Positions 11,067 to 23,076 of a stretch of 64,000 bases of DNA are shown in pieces. Source of the stretch: Dinochytrium kinnereticum. Its lineage: Eukaryota > Chytridiomycota > Chytridiomycetes > Chytridiales > Chytridiaceae. A program made the position numbers and the translations under genes. The notes beneath the pieces were generated by a model. The model saw only the letters and a list, made by a program, of their open reading frames with translations. It was not told the DNA's origin and ran no database searches. The stretch covers positions 7,633-71,632 of the forward strand of contig JADGJT010000027.1 of the NCBI GenBank assembly GCA_027604005.1, written 5' to 3'. Each line of letters starts with the position of its first letter. The stretch's first letter is position 1.

Positions 11067-14000
11067 ATGGCCTCTTCATCAGCACGCTCTCGCGAGGAGC
11101 GCCTGAAGGAGCTTGAGCGGGAACGCCGTCTCTTTACCACCCGCGGGACCGGAGGCAACACACTCTCCTCCCGTATCATCCAGGATCAGGAGGGGCTCAG
11201 TGGGTCATCGTCGAGGTCGCATCAGGATCCTCATTCTCCTCTTCGAGGAGGCAAGCAAGCGGCGTCTGAGAGCCTCACCGGTATGGTTTATGGATCCATA
11301 ATGAGCGTTTGTTTGAAAATGTCTGACGAATGTCTCGATGCTCTCTACCCCTTTCTTTTGTTTTGTGGTCAGACGCGGACGTTTGCTTTGCGAGCGAACT
11401 TGGAGGGTTGAAGGGCAAGATTCGGGTTAACCGTGACGGCCGTCATTCCTTTGTCGATGGCGATGAAAAGACAACTTCTCCGACTGTCAGCAAAATTCTG
11501 GAAAAGGACAGGGCTGGCAGCCGCAAGGATATGGACTTTACGGGAGAGTGGGTCGAGAAAGAGAGAGGAAGGGAAAGGGAAAGGGAACGGCCAGAGTCAA
11601 AGTATGCGAAAGCCATCTCAAGCTCCTACTCGGCCAAGAAACCTGCTGAGAAGAGATCGAATTCTGCTGATGCTTGGAAGCAATTAGTTTCAAAGGAGAC
11701 TAAGAACAGGACAAAGGTCTTTTCCTAGACTTGTTTCCAGGTAGAATAAGACCTCACTCATTTTTCGTTTTGTTCTTTTGAATGATAGTTCTATGGCACG
11801 GAAAAGACGCTTTTGGTTCTTCTTGAAGAAGAACGGTCAAGGTTCACCCAACTTGAAGAAGAATATCATAAGCTCCTAGCCGAGGTACAAGCCCTCCAAA
11901 CCTCCCACCTCCAAGACCTCCGTAATCTCGACCGCCGTTCGGAAGCTGACCTTAAAGCCGTACAGAAAGCCCTGGTGATCAAGACCGATGAATGTGCACA
12001 AATCCAAAAGGAGCTCTCTCAATATCAGGGGCGGTACGCCAAAGAATCAGCAGGATGGATCTCCGCCAACGAGCGTCTCGAATCTCATGTTGGTCAGCTT
12101 GATCGACTTTTGAAGGAGATGGAGAAGCGCGCTGAGAATCAGGATAAAGCCATTCAGGAGCTAACTAGGAGCAAGAAGGAGTTGGGGGATATGGTCAATG
12201 GGAAGGAAGGGGAGAATCGAAAGATTTTGAATTTGATGAAAGAGAAAGAAGCCGAGTGGGTAAAGGAAAAGGAGATGAGGATGAAACTTGAAGTTCAGGC
12301 GTTACAATTGGATCATTTCGTCGCTCAACGTGATGAAGACATCAAGACGCTCAGACTACAGCTTCAAAAAAAATCGGTGGAAGCGGATGAGGTTGTGAGA
12401 GTCCGGGGGCAGATTCAAGAGGCTCATCAGGATTTAGATGACCTCACCAAGAGAGAAAAGATGTATCTTGATGAGATTGAGCAGTTGACAACGAGGGAGA
12501 GGAAACTGTTTTCCGACTTGGAGGATATGTCTAATGGGCAGAAACGGGCTCTTGCTGAGATTGATCGGCTCACCAACCGCGAGAGTTCTTTGATTAGAGA
12601 GATCGATCAGGTCAAAATATTTGAGTCAAAGCTGCATCAAGAAATTGTTGACGCTCGAGCTAGGATCAATCAGGAGTCGGAGGAAGTCGCCACCTTGACC
12701 AAGCAGAATCGAAACCTTCAACTTGAAAACGCTCGACTCTCTCAGGAAGTCTTCGAAGCCAAATCGCAAGTCCAAGAGCAGAAAATGATCGTTGAGCAAA
12801 GAGACATGGAGATCCGCGGGTTGAAAGAATCAGAATTCATGCTCCGACGTGAACGAGATGATGGGAAAGTTGAACTTTCAACACGTCAAAGTGAACTTTC
12901 TGACCTCCAGAAACAACTTCAAGACGTTGCAAAACGTCTCGAGTCCGAAGTCCAATCGAAAATCGACATCAAGCATCAGAACAAAGAAAAGCTTATTGCT
13001 GTCGCCGAAAAGATCAGTGACCTCCAAGACGCACTTGGAGAAACCCAGCAGCAGATCTCGGAACTGAAACAAAACGAGGAGAAGCTTCGCACCACCATTC
13101 GACAGAAGGAAGATGCGATGGCCTCTCAGCAGAGGCAGACGAATGAACTGCAGCAAGTTATCGCTGAGCTGCAGTCTAATCTTGCGAAAGAGTCTTACAT
13201 GAATGAGACGCTTAAGACGAAAAAGAAGGAGGAGCTTTTGGCGTTACAAGAAAAGTTCTCAACAGCAAAAGCCGCTATGGACCAAGAAGCTCAAAACCTC
13301 CGAGCTCAGCTGAATCAAAAGCAAATCCAAGCCCACGTCAATCTTGACGAATCTTCTCGACTCAAGATTGAAGTGTCGGAACTCACAGCCGATAGGTTCA
13401 GACTCGAAGCAAGGCTGACGGAACTCACAGCATTAGAATCGTCTCATTCAAGGCAAATCTCGAACCTTCAGCAACAGCTTCGTCAACGTGATCAGGAGTT
13501 GAGTCTGCTTTCCATAAAGCATCAGACGCTTGTAGAGCAGCTTAAACGTATTGATGACGAGATTCAAGGATTGAAAGCCTCATCCGTTACCTTACGTGAC
13601 GGTGACGGTGCACGCGTTCAAATGAACATTAACGACCTCAGTCGCAGAATTAAAACACAACTCGGAATCCTCCTAGATCAATCCACCACCCCATCCATCA
13701 CCGCCTCAACAACCTTCCTATCAGGCCCACCTCCTCCAACCCCCCTCACAAGGCTCTCAAAATCAATCCCTTCACGTACAGCCACCACAGACGCTCCACT
13801 TTCATCTCAACGACAATCTGATAATGTGGAGGGAAGAAGGCCTGATTATGAGGCGCGAGGAATCGCTCAGAGACAGGCGGAGAGGGATAGACAGGATAGG
13901 GAAAGGGAATATAGGGCTTCCTCGTCAATGCAGAGCTTGGCGTTTAGGAGGTCAGTGACCCAGGATAATAAACATATTGTCGGGTTTGATGATCTTGATG

Positions 14001-14260
14001 AAGGGGTCTCGGGGGTAGGGATGAGAGGCGCTGGGTTAGGGACTGTTAAAGGGCGTGATAACGGGGTAGTGGTCGGAGGGGGGGTGAAAGGGGATGGTGA
14101 GTTCCTATTTATATATTTATATTGATTTTTGTTTTCCTTCTTACCTTTCCTTTGTTTTTCTCTGTTCTCCATTTAGCTTTCTACCTTTAAATCTAACTTT
14201 GTCACCACCTTTTTTCGTATAGCCCAAGAGCCCTCCTCGCAACGCATTTCTGGGTACTAA
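11067..14260 (+). CDS. Long coiled-coil protein, function unknown
   Basis: Four exons (11067-11281, about 11372-11716, about 11790-14096, 14223-14260) encode about 960 aa. The N-terminus (MASSSARSREERLKELERER) is charged and disordered. A segment SFVDGDEKTTSPTVSKILE follows. The block FYGTEKTLLVLLEEERSRF opens roughly 600 residues of almost unbroken coiled coil. Within it (12443-12652) are five exact 14-residue periods of the form LTxREx-x-L-x-x-EI-x-x. The C-terminal tail is Pro/Ser/Gly-rich. The last exon adds the ending QRISGY. The shape fits centrosomal, basal-body or spindle-pole proteins, and chytrids do build flagella, but I do not recognise a family. Without the last intron the frame would run a few codons further and stop at 14125. 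Confidence 0.85.
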
Positions 14261-15068
14261 TGGTCTATATACCCATTCTCAAATACAAAACAAGAAGTCA
14301 GTCAAAAAAAACAAGAAAAAACGGGTCTAATAACTTATCATCAATACTTCAATTCTTTCGCATTCAGCAACATTCAACAACACCTACTTCACTACTTTTT
14401 GTGCTTAATTTTGCTTGTCTTTCTTTTTCATCCGTAGCAAATAGACATTTATATTTAAGTTTTCTTTTCTTGCTTTTCAGGGTTTTATGACCGAATATTT
14501 GATACGCGGCAATGGAATTTGCCTGGCCTCCACCCAGTCTCCCGAGTGTTTCCATGCCTTTTCACTGGGACCTAAGGTAATTAGAAATCTTCTTAATCTC
14601 CAGACACCGATGTGTAATCACGGTTAAAGAACAATTCGGAAGATATACAGGAAAATAAAGTGATATGTCCTTTATTTATAGATACAACAAAAATATAATA
14701 AAAATAAGACGCCAAGCAAGCCTAGGATTGTTGATTTTTTCTCTTCTCTCTAATGAAACAGAGCATGATGGAAAAGTACAGAAAGAGGGAGGTCTGTAAA
14801 AAAACAAGGAAAAAAAAAAGGCAATGAGCCGACAATTGGGAATTATGTTGATTGGGAGCAAGCGCTAAACCAGAAACGAAATTTAGGCAAGGGTAAGTGA
14901 TGACGTTAAGGGGAATCGTTGAAACCAAATGAAATCAAACAGATAACAAAGCATTTGACAGGGGCTGATGGGAAGTATGGAATGGAGAAGAGATTAGAGT
15001 GGTCCAAAACTGGAAAGCTGAAGGGAAGGGCGATGCATGAAATATGAAGGCGAACAGGACATCTATGA
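14261..15068. other. Intergenic region between convergent genes
   Basis: About 800 bp of A/T-rich sequence holding 3' UTRs of the coiled-coil gene and of the convergent minus-strand gene. Only short incidental frames; no RNA gene seen. Confidence 0.5.
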
Positions 15069-15764
15069 CTACTGAATGGAACAACCCCCATTATTCCCAT
15101 TCCCCGCCCCGCATAGATTTCCGGCATTCAAAAACTGCATTCCAACAACGGCCCTCCTGAACCGTCCCCAAGAATCATCCTCCTCATTAAACACAACCGC
15201 CTTCTCCCCATCTTCCCCCTCTCTCATTGAGTCAACTCTCGGCATCGATGGTCCACCATCATTCTGTCTTTGGAACCCATTGATCTTCTCTGGTTGTGAT
15301 TGCATCGGCACCACCGTGCTCAAAAAACTATTGATAGTGTCCACAAGCGTCGCTCCATTCACCACCTCCTCCTCATCGTCAAGCCGGAGTTCTCTATACC
15401 CCCCATTCCCGCTCCCAACCTCCGTTTCCTGACCCACTCGACTCACACCAGTAGTGGGGGGGGCATCATTCAAACTCTGGTAAGTCCCTGAATGCCTCAT
15501 AGCAGCTGCCACAGTGATATCCAGTGACAGGGACTTGGAATTAGGAAGAGGAGGCATTGTCTCAGCAGCGGAGGCCATGACGGATCGAGGAGGAGGAACG
15601 GCGACAAGTTCTTGGTCGTCCATGTCGTCGTCCTCTCGGGGCCGACGAATGTCCAAGGAGATTCGGCCAAGGTCGTCCAAGTCAATTTGCTTGACGGATG
15701 AAAGACCATCTAGTTCGGATGTTGCGGAGGTGGAGGGAAGCTCCATGAAGCCGTGGGTGGTCAT
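15069..15764 (-). CDS. Hypothetical acidic protein
   Basis: Single-exon frame of 231 codons from the ATG at 15764 (MTTHGFMELPSTSATSELDG). No domain recognised. The sequence is Ser/Asp/Glu/Gly-rich with PREDDDMDDQE and LDDEEEVVNG clusters. The C-terminal part is more ordered (FLSTVVP, SWGRFRRAVVGMQFLNAG) and ends NGNNGGCSIQ. The frame is open further upstream to 15848, but the ATG at 15764 is the better start. Composition and mixed codon use favour a real gene; homology is needed to be sure. Confidence 0.5.
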   Translation of the reverse strand: MTTHGFMELPSTSATSELDGLSSVKQIDLDDLGRISLDIRRPREDDDMDDQELVAVPPPRSVMASAAETMPPLPNSKSLSLDITVAAAMRHSGTYQSLNDAPPTTGVSRVGQETEVGSGNGGYRELRLDDEEEVVNGATLVDTINSFLSTVVPMQSQPEKINGFQRQNDGGPSMPRVDSMREGEDGEKAVVFNEEDDSWGRFRRAVVGMQFLNAGNLCGAGNGNNGGCSIQ

Positions 15765-16634
15765 GATGGTGGTGTTGAGTGAGGGAAGGTGTCTGGAGGA
15801 GATTTGTTGCCTCCGTCGCACTTGAAAAATGGGAAACGAAGGATACAAGAATCACCCTCTTCCCCCCCTTCCCCCACACAAATAACTTTAGTCTGAGACG
15901 GGATGGTGGAGCTTCACCAGCAACGCGGGATTGTGACGGCGCCTGCGAGGGACAGGGGGGTGAGAGAAGTCGCGGCACTTTAATGGTACTGGCCTCTCGG
16001 CTGCAAGCTTCATTTAGCATCATTAGGGATGTTGTCGGTGTGGGGCCAAAGAGCGGGCGCAAACCCCCCCATCCATATGATTCTCCGAGCCAACGGCAAG
16101 AGCCTATTGTTTAAACAGTTTTTTTGGCCACTATGATACCGTTCGCCGTTATTCGCAGATGAGGATCACGGCAGCCAATTCCCAACAGCCTCCAATGAAA
16201 GGTCAAAGAGATTCCATCTTTTAATAACGACTCCGATGATTCCGATCTTATCAATATTAATTGCTTCATTGATCATTAATTCTACAGTAAATGTTCACCC
16301 ATAATGAGTTACCCTGAAGAATGTAGAAGGTGCTTTCACTTTAAAACGGGATCCAAAACTGTAGGCCAGGTGGGTGAACGATAAGCACTTTTAGAATGAA
16401 GGAATAAGGCAGCGGATGGCTTTTTCGTCTTTCTTACATCGCCTCTCACATCATCTTTAGACTCACTAATAAAACAACTTGAATATTTGTATTTTCTACA
16501 GACACACTGTGTCAAGCTGGGTTATGAGGTAGACATGAATAAACAAAGTCAAAAGGCAATCAGATCAAAAGACAAAAACCCGATAAAAACACAAGCAGCA
16601 GCAGCAACAATCCTCATAATCCCATGACCGCCTG
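15765..16634. other. Intergenic region
   Basis: 870 bp between the start of the acidic protein and the stop of the first receptor-like gene. Contains GC-rich promoter-like sequence near 15850-16080 and A/T-rich sequence toward 16600. No supported gene. Confidence 0.45.
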
Positions 16635-19319
16635 CTAGTTAGCAATTCTGACAGGGTTCTTCGTGTTTCCTCCAACATACCAAGAATTCGATGAAGCCTG
16701 ATGCAACAGATTCCACACCTCAAAACCCACGTTCACAGACCACCTTGGCGTATTTCTGGGCGGGGTACCAAGAGTGGCACCGCTGAAAGCTTGAACAAGG
16801 CCTGATTTGCCGCTCTGCATTGCAAAGGGTTGTTTTTAGGTCATGAGACGGATAGGAAGAGAAGTAGTGTCAAAGGTAAATACTAACTGCAATCACCTCC
16901 GTCTCATCCTCGGAAACCGCGATCACATAAACCTCATCGCCGAACCCAGAGTAAGTCACTAGAGAATCAGCTTGGGGCGACTCTGCTGTCCCTTCAGCTG
17001 CGAGATTACTCAAACTCCAGGCGCTGATTGTTCGATCTAACCCGGCCGTGTAAAACAACCCCACCCTTGACGCTAAGACTAAAGCTCGTACACCGTCACT
17101 GTGCGCTTTGAATGCCCTAGTCGGGCTCCATTCACCCGACAGCCGCGTAAACTCCATCACTAACCCTGAGGCTGTTCCCACGAGGAGACGACTGGGATTA
17201 ACAAGCGCCGCGCACCAAGGAAAGGTGCCGATTGGGAAATTCCTAATAGTGACCAATTCGCTACCAGGCTGCGCATCAAGTGGGACGATGACAACAATAC
17301 CAGTGTTATTTGTCGGCGACGTGTAAAAATCGTTGATGGTGAGGACTGCGCTTCCCGCCGTTGAGACTCCAAATCGTATTCGATACGTGCTGCTAAGGGC
17401 AGCTGGGATGAAGTTTTGGTAGGCGTTCAGAGGAGTGGTTGTGGTGAGGCTTGAGTATACGATCGCGGATTCATCGGCAGATATGATTTGATCCCGGTGG
17501 CTGATAAGAACGCGGATGGGGTTGGTGTGGATGCTGCCGAATTCTCTTCTGATGGATCCGTTAGAATAGTAGATTTCGCCGAATCCGTCGTCGATGGGGA
17601 CGAAAAATGTTTCCTCGCTAAGGGGATTCGATGCTATGGATAAGGTCTCAAAGAGGCTGTTGAATAAGACATTTGGTAGCATAAATGCGTTAGTTGAATT
17701 TAAAACTGATGATAGGGAAAACCCACTCGTATCGTTGAAGTACCGTCCCAGCTGGTTCCCGAGACGTTGGCCCTGCCGTCCGCGTGGAAGTAGATGAAGA
17801 AGTGGTCGAAGAAGTCAATGTGACTAAGGTAGACTGTGTACTTTCCTAAAGTAAACAATGCTTTGTGTGAAAACGAAACGATGGTAATAATTGCGACTAT
17901 GATGGGGATGATCATTTTGATTCAAGAATTGAAAGAAATGAAAGAATTCAACGATGAGAGAACGGATTGAGAGAAAGTACGTACAATTACCAACGAAGTT
18001 ACTGAAGTCGAAAGTGGACCTCCCTAAATAAAGTATAATAAAAGGTTAAATTAAGGAGGAGGCCGAAAGATAAAAAAAAAAAATTTAAAAAAAAACAATA
18101 ATTCCGCATACAATAATAAAAGAGAGAGGTAAGCGGATTTGTGGGAAAAAAACAAATAAGAGAAAAGTGCCATTACAGTCACTGCGGATGGCGAAGACGA
18201 GCTGGTTGGCCCTCCTGTCGACCTTCTGGTGAAAACAACCCCGACCGCAACTCCTACCGCGACAAGAATAGCCACGACTGTCAAAACCCAAACTAGGATC
18301 CAAAACTTGCGACTCCTCCCCTTATGTTTTACAGGCTCTTTCATTTCAGCAGCATAATTGAGAGGAGGTAGAGTTGGGAGGATATGAGTAGGAGGCGTGA
18401 CAATGGAGTCCTCCGATGAGTCAAAATGAGGTTCATGGTATTGAGTGGGAGGATAAGGCTCTTGGTATGGAAGACCGGGGTGGTGGGGGCTTGATGGCGT
18501 CGAATGATATGGGCTCGGAGAGTTCTGGTAGTATGGACTTGAAGGATTTTGAATGTAAGGGCTTGGACTGTTGAGGTAAGGGATGGAAGAACTCCCGTAG
18601 TAGTTGTGGATGTAAGGACTTGATGGACTTGAGTAAGACACGTATGAGCCTGCAACCAATATGGGCACGTATTTGATGAACAGGAGGTTATATATTTGGG
18701 TGCGAAATAAAGGGCCAAACAAACCTTGATAAGAACCAACCCGGTTATTAAGCATGTCCTTTTCGTCGTTGAAGCTTGACCCACCGAAAAGAGGACCAGA
18801 AGGCTCGCTTATAGATGGACTGACCGGCCCCAAGTTCTTCTCTGGCGTCGCATTGTAGGCAGGAGGCGGGAGCGTCGCCTCCCTTTGCACATTCATTCCA
18901 GGCTCATTCCCAGCCACAACACTAGCATCCAAAGCAACAAGCAACCTCAACCCCTTGGTCTCCGTAAAGCACTGAGAAACAGAGGCAGTTGGATCCCGCA
19001 ACCAAGTCACAGGCAAGTGGGTTTGAACAGAGACGGGATCTCGAGGAACGGCTGAGGAAAGCACCATCTTTCCTTCTGGAGAGGATAGATCAAACACTTT
19101 GGTCGATTTGGCTGCAACAAGATAAGCTTCGATTCGTGCATCATCAAGAGTGAGGTTGGCGCCTTCCTTAACAGCAAAGAGGTTCAATTCGGATGGGTTG
19201 TGTCGCGTGCATCCCGCGACGAGAAATCGGAGACGAGAGACCGATGCATTCTCGTCGATGGCGATGGAGAAGGCTTTGTCTGGAGCATCGCCGAGGCTGA
19301 GAGAGAGCAGCTCGAGCAT
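16635..19319 (-). CDS. Receptor-like protein A: crinkler-like head, PY-rich linker, TM, outer WD40-like domain
   Basis: Head, residues 1-140: an apparent ubiquitin-like fold (AFSIAIDENASVSRLR) with PSELNLFAVKEG, close to the LxLFLAK motif of crinkler (CRN) N-termini, ending RLLVALDASVVAGN. Next come a PPxY motif (LPPPAYNA) and about 100 residues of Pro/Ser/Tyr-rich repeats (SPSPYIQ, SSPYYQN). A basic stretch (KHKGRSRK) precedes one TM segment (FWILVWVLTVVAILVAVGVA). A Ser/Thr stalk and about 310 residues with at least one WD40-like blade follow (RAFKAHSDGVRALVL and GLDRTISAWSL). Positive-inside logic puts the head in the cytosol and the propeller outside; there is no signal peptide. An intron near 18655-18725 has no in-frame stop but is absent from the paralogue's protein. 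Function unknown; a sensing receptor is inference. Confidence 0.8.
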
Positions 19320-19742
19320 CCGATGATGGTAAAAAAAAAGTTAGGACACTGTCACCACCTTGGGACACAACAGAGCACAAGGTTTTTCTTCGGTCCAAGT
19401 TGTGTCCGAGTTGTCTGCCGCACAATCACAAAGCCGCCAAGCCAAGCCGAAAAGCAGCGCAGACCAGGTGAAGGTGAAAACAGGGACGCGTCAAGCACAA
19501 TGGAAAACAGACGCGCTTGTTGAGAGCAGCTAGCATGCTTCATTCTTATTTCTTGAATTGGGACCCTTACCTTGGCTTACTGGCTGATCAACTTGATAAT
19601 AACTCACACACCCCATTACTATGGAAGGAGTGTGCTCGAGGGGAAAAGGTTTCATGAGGAAGGAGGCTTGCGCAGAGCAAACAGGTTTACGAATAGAGAG
19701 AAGCTCGTTATGTAACGGTGGAGGTGGGGCTATGCTTTCTAG

Positions 19743-20068
19743 TCAATAGCAACGGAAGCCTCGCATCACTCCATTCCCTCCCTCCCTCCCTCCGTCCTCC
19801 TCCTTTCCATCCACAACACCGTACCCTTCCACCGCCACCGTTTCCATGCCCCTGATGATACTTTGCAGACGCTGCATCAACGCACGCGCATCTCTCTGGT
19901 GACCACTAATTCCAGGTGTCGCCTCTTTTTGCGCCATGTGTAGGTTATGAGCCATTGATGGCAGGAAACCGATTTCTGCCAATTCTTCCCAAGCCAAAGA
20001 ATTGCTCTAGAAGAAATTGGTTCTGGCTGTGTTTGAGAAGGTAACGATGCCCACACACAGCTCCCCAT
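19743..20068 (-). CDS. Possible small two-exon gene between the receptor-like paralogues
   Basis: A frame from 20006 to 19743 reads SNSLAWEELAEIGF and later HQRDARALMQRLQSIIRGME, which looks like real helical protein. A CTAG acceptor sits directly upstream. An ATG at 20068 followed by a GT donor after 12 nt would give an N-terminus MGSC, with a Gly at position 2 and a Cys at position 4, as in some lipid-modified proteins. Product about 92 aa ending in an Asp/Glu/Gly-rich tail. No family recognised. Alternative: chance frame in the promoter of the downstream gene. Confidence 0.33.
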
Positions 20069-20395
20069 TGCGGCGAAAAAAGCTTCATACAGGCATGACC
20101 AATTGAAATTGCCAGCTTGCAGTCACACTCATGACATCTCTAAGAAGGAAAAAAACTAAACGAAACGACAACCAAACACATGAAATAATGGATGCCAAAC
20201 GGTTTCAGAAGGGAAGAAAAGAGAACTCCGTGGGCCATGAATGGTTTGGCCAATAAAGAAAGGAAGTGGGGGAAGGACAACTCTTGAAAAAAACGAACGA
20301 AAAAAAAGAAAGAGAAAAAAAATTAACATCAACACATCCCCCCCCCCAAAATATCTAAACCCCCATTCCTCAAAGAATCAACAGGAGCCCCTTAA

Positions 20396-23076
20396 CTAAT
20401 TTGCAAGCCTAACAGGGTTCTTGGTATTTCCTCCGATAAACCAAGAGTTTGAAGAAGCCTGATGAATGATATTCCACACCTCAAACCCAACATTCGTTGT
20501 CCATCTTGGGGTGATACGTGGGGGAGATCCAGGGGTGGCGCCGCTGAAAACTTGAATGATACCGGACTTGCCGCTCTGAAAAAAACGGGTGTGGTCAGAT
20601 GGGAATTCATTCAGTTCAGGTTGGAGACGCAATTCTGGTTGAATTGATTCTAAACAAAAAAAGAAAAGAAAAGAAAAGAAGAAAAGAGGAGAAGAAACCA
20701 AAGCACAAACAAAAAAATTAAAAAAGTATGCTCACAGCAGTGACCTCCGTCTCATCCTCCGAAACCGAAACCATATAAATCTCATCCCCAAACCCAGAAT
20801 ATGTCGCCAGAGAAGCAGCCTGAGGCGACGCAGCAGTCCCCTCCACCGCAAGATCACTCAAACTCCAAGCGCAAACAGTCCTATCCAATCCACCCGTATA
20901 AAACAGGCCCATCTTGGGAGCGAGAACCAAAACTCGAACACCACCACTGTGAGCCTTAAACGACCTACTCACAGTCCAACCACGTGAAGATCGCGTGTAC
21001 TCTACTACAAGCCCAGAACCCGTCCCAACGAGAAGACGATCAGAGGTGACGAGAGCAGCGGACCAAGGAAACGTTCCACCTGGGAAAGTTCCAATAACGC
21101 TCACATCGCCACTCCCATCAACGGGAACCACAACAATGACCCCAGTGTTATTCGTTGGCACGGTGTAAAAATCGTTCACAGTGAAAACTGCCCCATCCGC
21201 CGTCGCGACGCCAAACCGAACTCGATAGGTCGATCGTTGGGAGGTTGAGACAAAGTTTTGGTTGGTGCTGGTTTGGGAGCCTGTAATAATGTTCCACGAG
21301 ATGATGGCGGATTGGTCGGCAGAGAAGACTTGGTCTTGGTAGGCAGCGAGACCGTGGATGGCGGTAGGGTGAATGCTGGGGAATTCCTGTTTGACGGAGC
21401 CGTTTGAGTAGTAGATTTCGCGGAAGCTGCGTCGCGCATCGTCGAGGGGAGCAAAGAAGGTTTCGCTGCTCACGGGGTTGGGTGAAAGGGCGTAAGTCTC
21501 GAAAAGGCTTTGGTAGATAGGTTAAGTTAAGTTAGATTATATTCTCCAAAATTTGACTAAATATTGCCAGAGCAGAATGTGAGGACTTTTTAACAAAAAA
21601 AAAAAGGTAATAAACTTACTTGTATCGCTGAAGAACAGTTCCGGCTGCCTCCTGTGATGTTGGTCTTGCAGTTGGGGCGGTAGTAGTAGCAGTTCCGGTT
21701 GACGCAATGGAGCTTGAAGCACCTCCCTAATGAATGCGTAAGTATTATAGAGAACATAACAAGAACCAGCGAAAGGATAAGAAAAAAGAGGGAAACAATG
21801 ATAGTAGAATAAAAAAGAAGATTGCGGTGCAGACAAAAAAAAGAAAAAAACTCAACAAAGGTCACTTACAGTTACGGACGATGGTAAGCTCGACGACCCT
21901 CCGTTCGACTTCCTGTTCAGAACAACCGCGACCGCAACCCCCACCGCAGCAAGAACGGCCACAGTCGCTCCAATAATCACCCAAACCATTATCCAAAACT
22001 TGCGGCTCCTTCCCTCCGGCCTAGGCACCTCCTTCACACCATAAGAAGCCGAAGGAGGATTCAAGTTAGGTTGACTAGGAGAGGGAAGAGCAGATCCGGC
22101 TGCTGAATTCGGTGGATATAAATTTTGAGTGTGGGGTGCAGGTTGTTGGTATGGAAGGCCCGGTTGTTGGTATGGGATACCCGGTTGGTAAGAATTTTGG
22201 GAGGTTTGGTTGTAAGGATTAGGAGAGTTTTGGATGTAGGGGCTTGAGGCGCCTTGGGTTGACATATAGGAGCTTCCAACTGCTGATCCGGGGCCTTTTT
22301 ATGTTTTCAAAAAGTGAATATGAAGAAAAGAGGAGTATTATCGAAGGGGAGCGACAATGAACGACCAAAAAAAGGGATCATTAAGAAAACGAGACGCATT
22401 ATTGACGGGGAAAGACAACAACAACAAAAAAAAGTGAGCATGAAGAAAACGGGGCGGGGGATATAAAGGTAAACCAACCTTGCTGGGCATACATCTCGTT
22501 CTTGAGTGCCAGCTTTTCGTCATCATGGCTGCTGGATTCACCACCAAAAAGTCGACCAGACGGAACCGCACCGGTGGACCCATTGACGGGATCGGAGAAT
22601 GTGCGCTTATCGGCGGCATTGTAAGCCGGAGGCGGAAGAGTTCCCATCGGCGCTGAATCATTCCCAGCAACCACTCTAGAATCCAAAGTCACAAGCAACG
22701 CCAACCCCTTTGTCCCGAAAAAGGACTTTGAAATCAATGCAGTGGGATCCCGAAGCCAAGTCACAGGCAAATGAGTCTGAACCAAAACTGGGTCCAGAGG
22801 AACAGAAGAAGCTGACGATGATTTCTGGCCTGGAGATGGAGGATTGAACACTTCTGTGGGCGGTTTGGCGGCGACGAGGAAGGCTTCAATCCTCGCATCA
22901 TCCAAGGCAAGGTTTGCGCCTTCCTTTACCGCAAAGAGGTTCAGGTCTGATGGGTTGTGTCTTGTGCATCCTGCAAGGAGAGATCGGAGACGGGAGACGG
23001 TTGCAGCCTCATCGACGGCGATGGAGAAGGCTTTGTCTGGAGCGTCGCCGAGGCAAAGGGCCAACAGCTCAGGCAT
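20396..23076 (-). CDS. Receptor-like protein B: tandem paralogue of the 16.6-19.3 kb gene
   Basis: Same architecture and nearly the same intron positions as the downstream paralogue, about 685 aa. The head starts MPELLALCLGDAPDKAFSIA and keeps PSDLNLFAVKEG and THLPVTWLRDP. The PPxY motif (LPPPAYNA) is identical. The linker is Pro/Gln/Tyr/Asn-rich (GLPYQQP, PNPYNQTSQN) and so somewhat prion-like. A GRSRK stretch precedes the TM segment (FWIMVWVIIGATVAVLAAVG). The outer part reads SETFFAPLDDARRSFREIYY, TNNTGVIVVVP, SFKAHSGGVRVLVL and GLDRTVCAWSLSDL, ending NTKNPVRLAN. Head and propeller are roughly 65-75% identical by eye to protein A. The linkers diverge much more, suggesting constraint on the two folded ends. 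Exon 1 about 23076-22479, last exon about 20577-20396. Confidence 0.8.
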
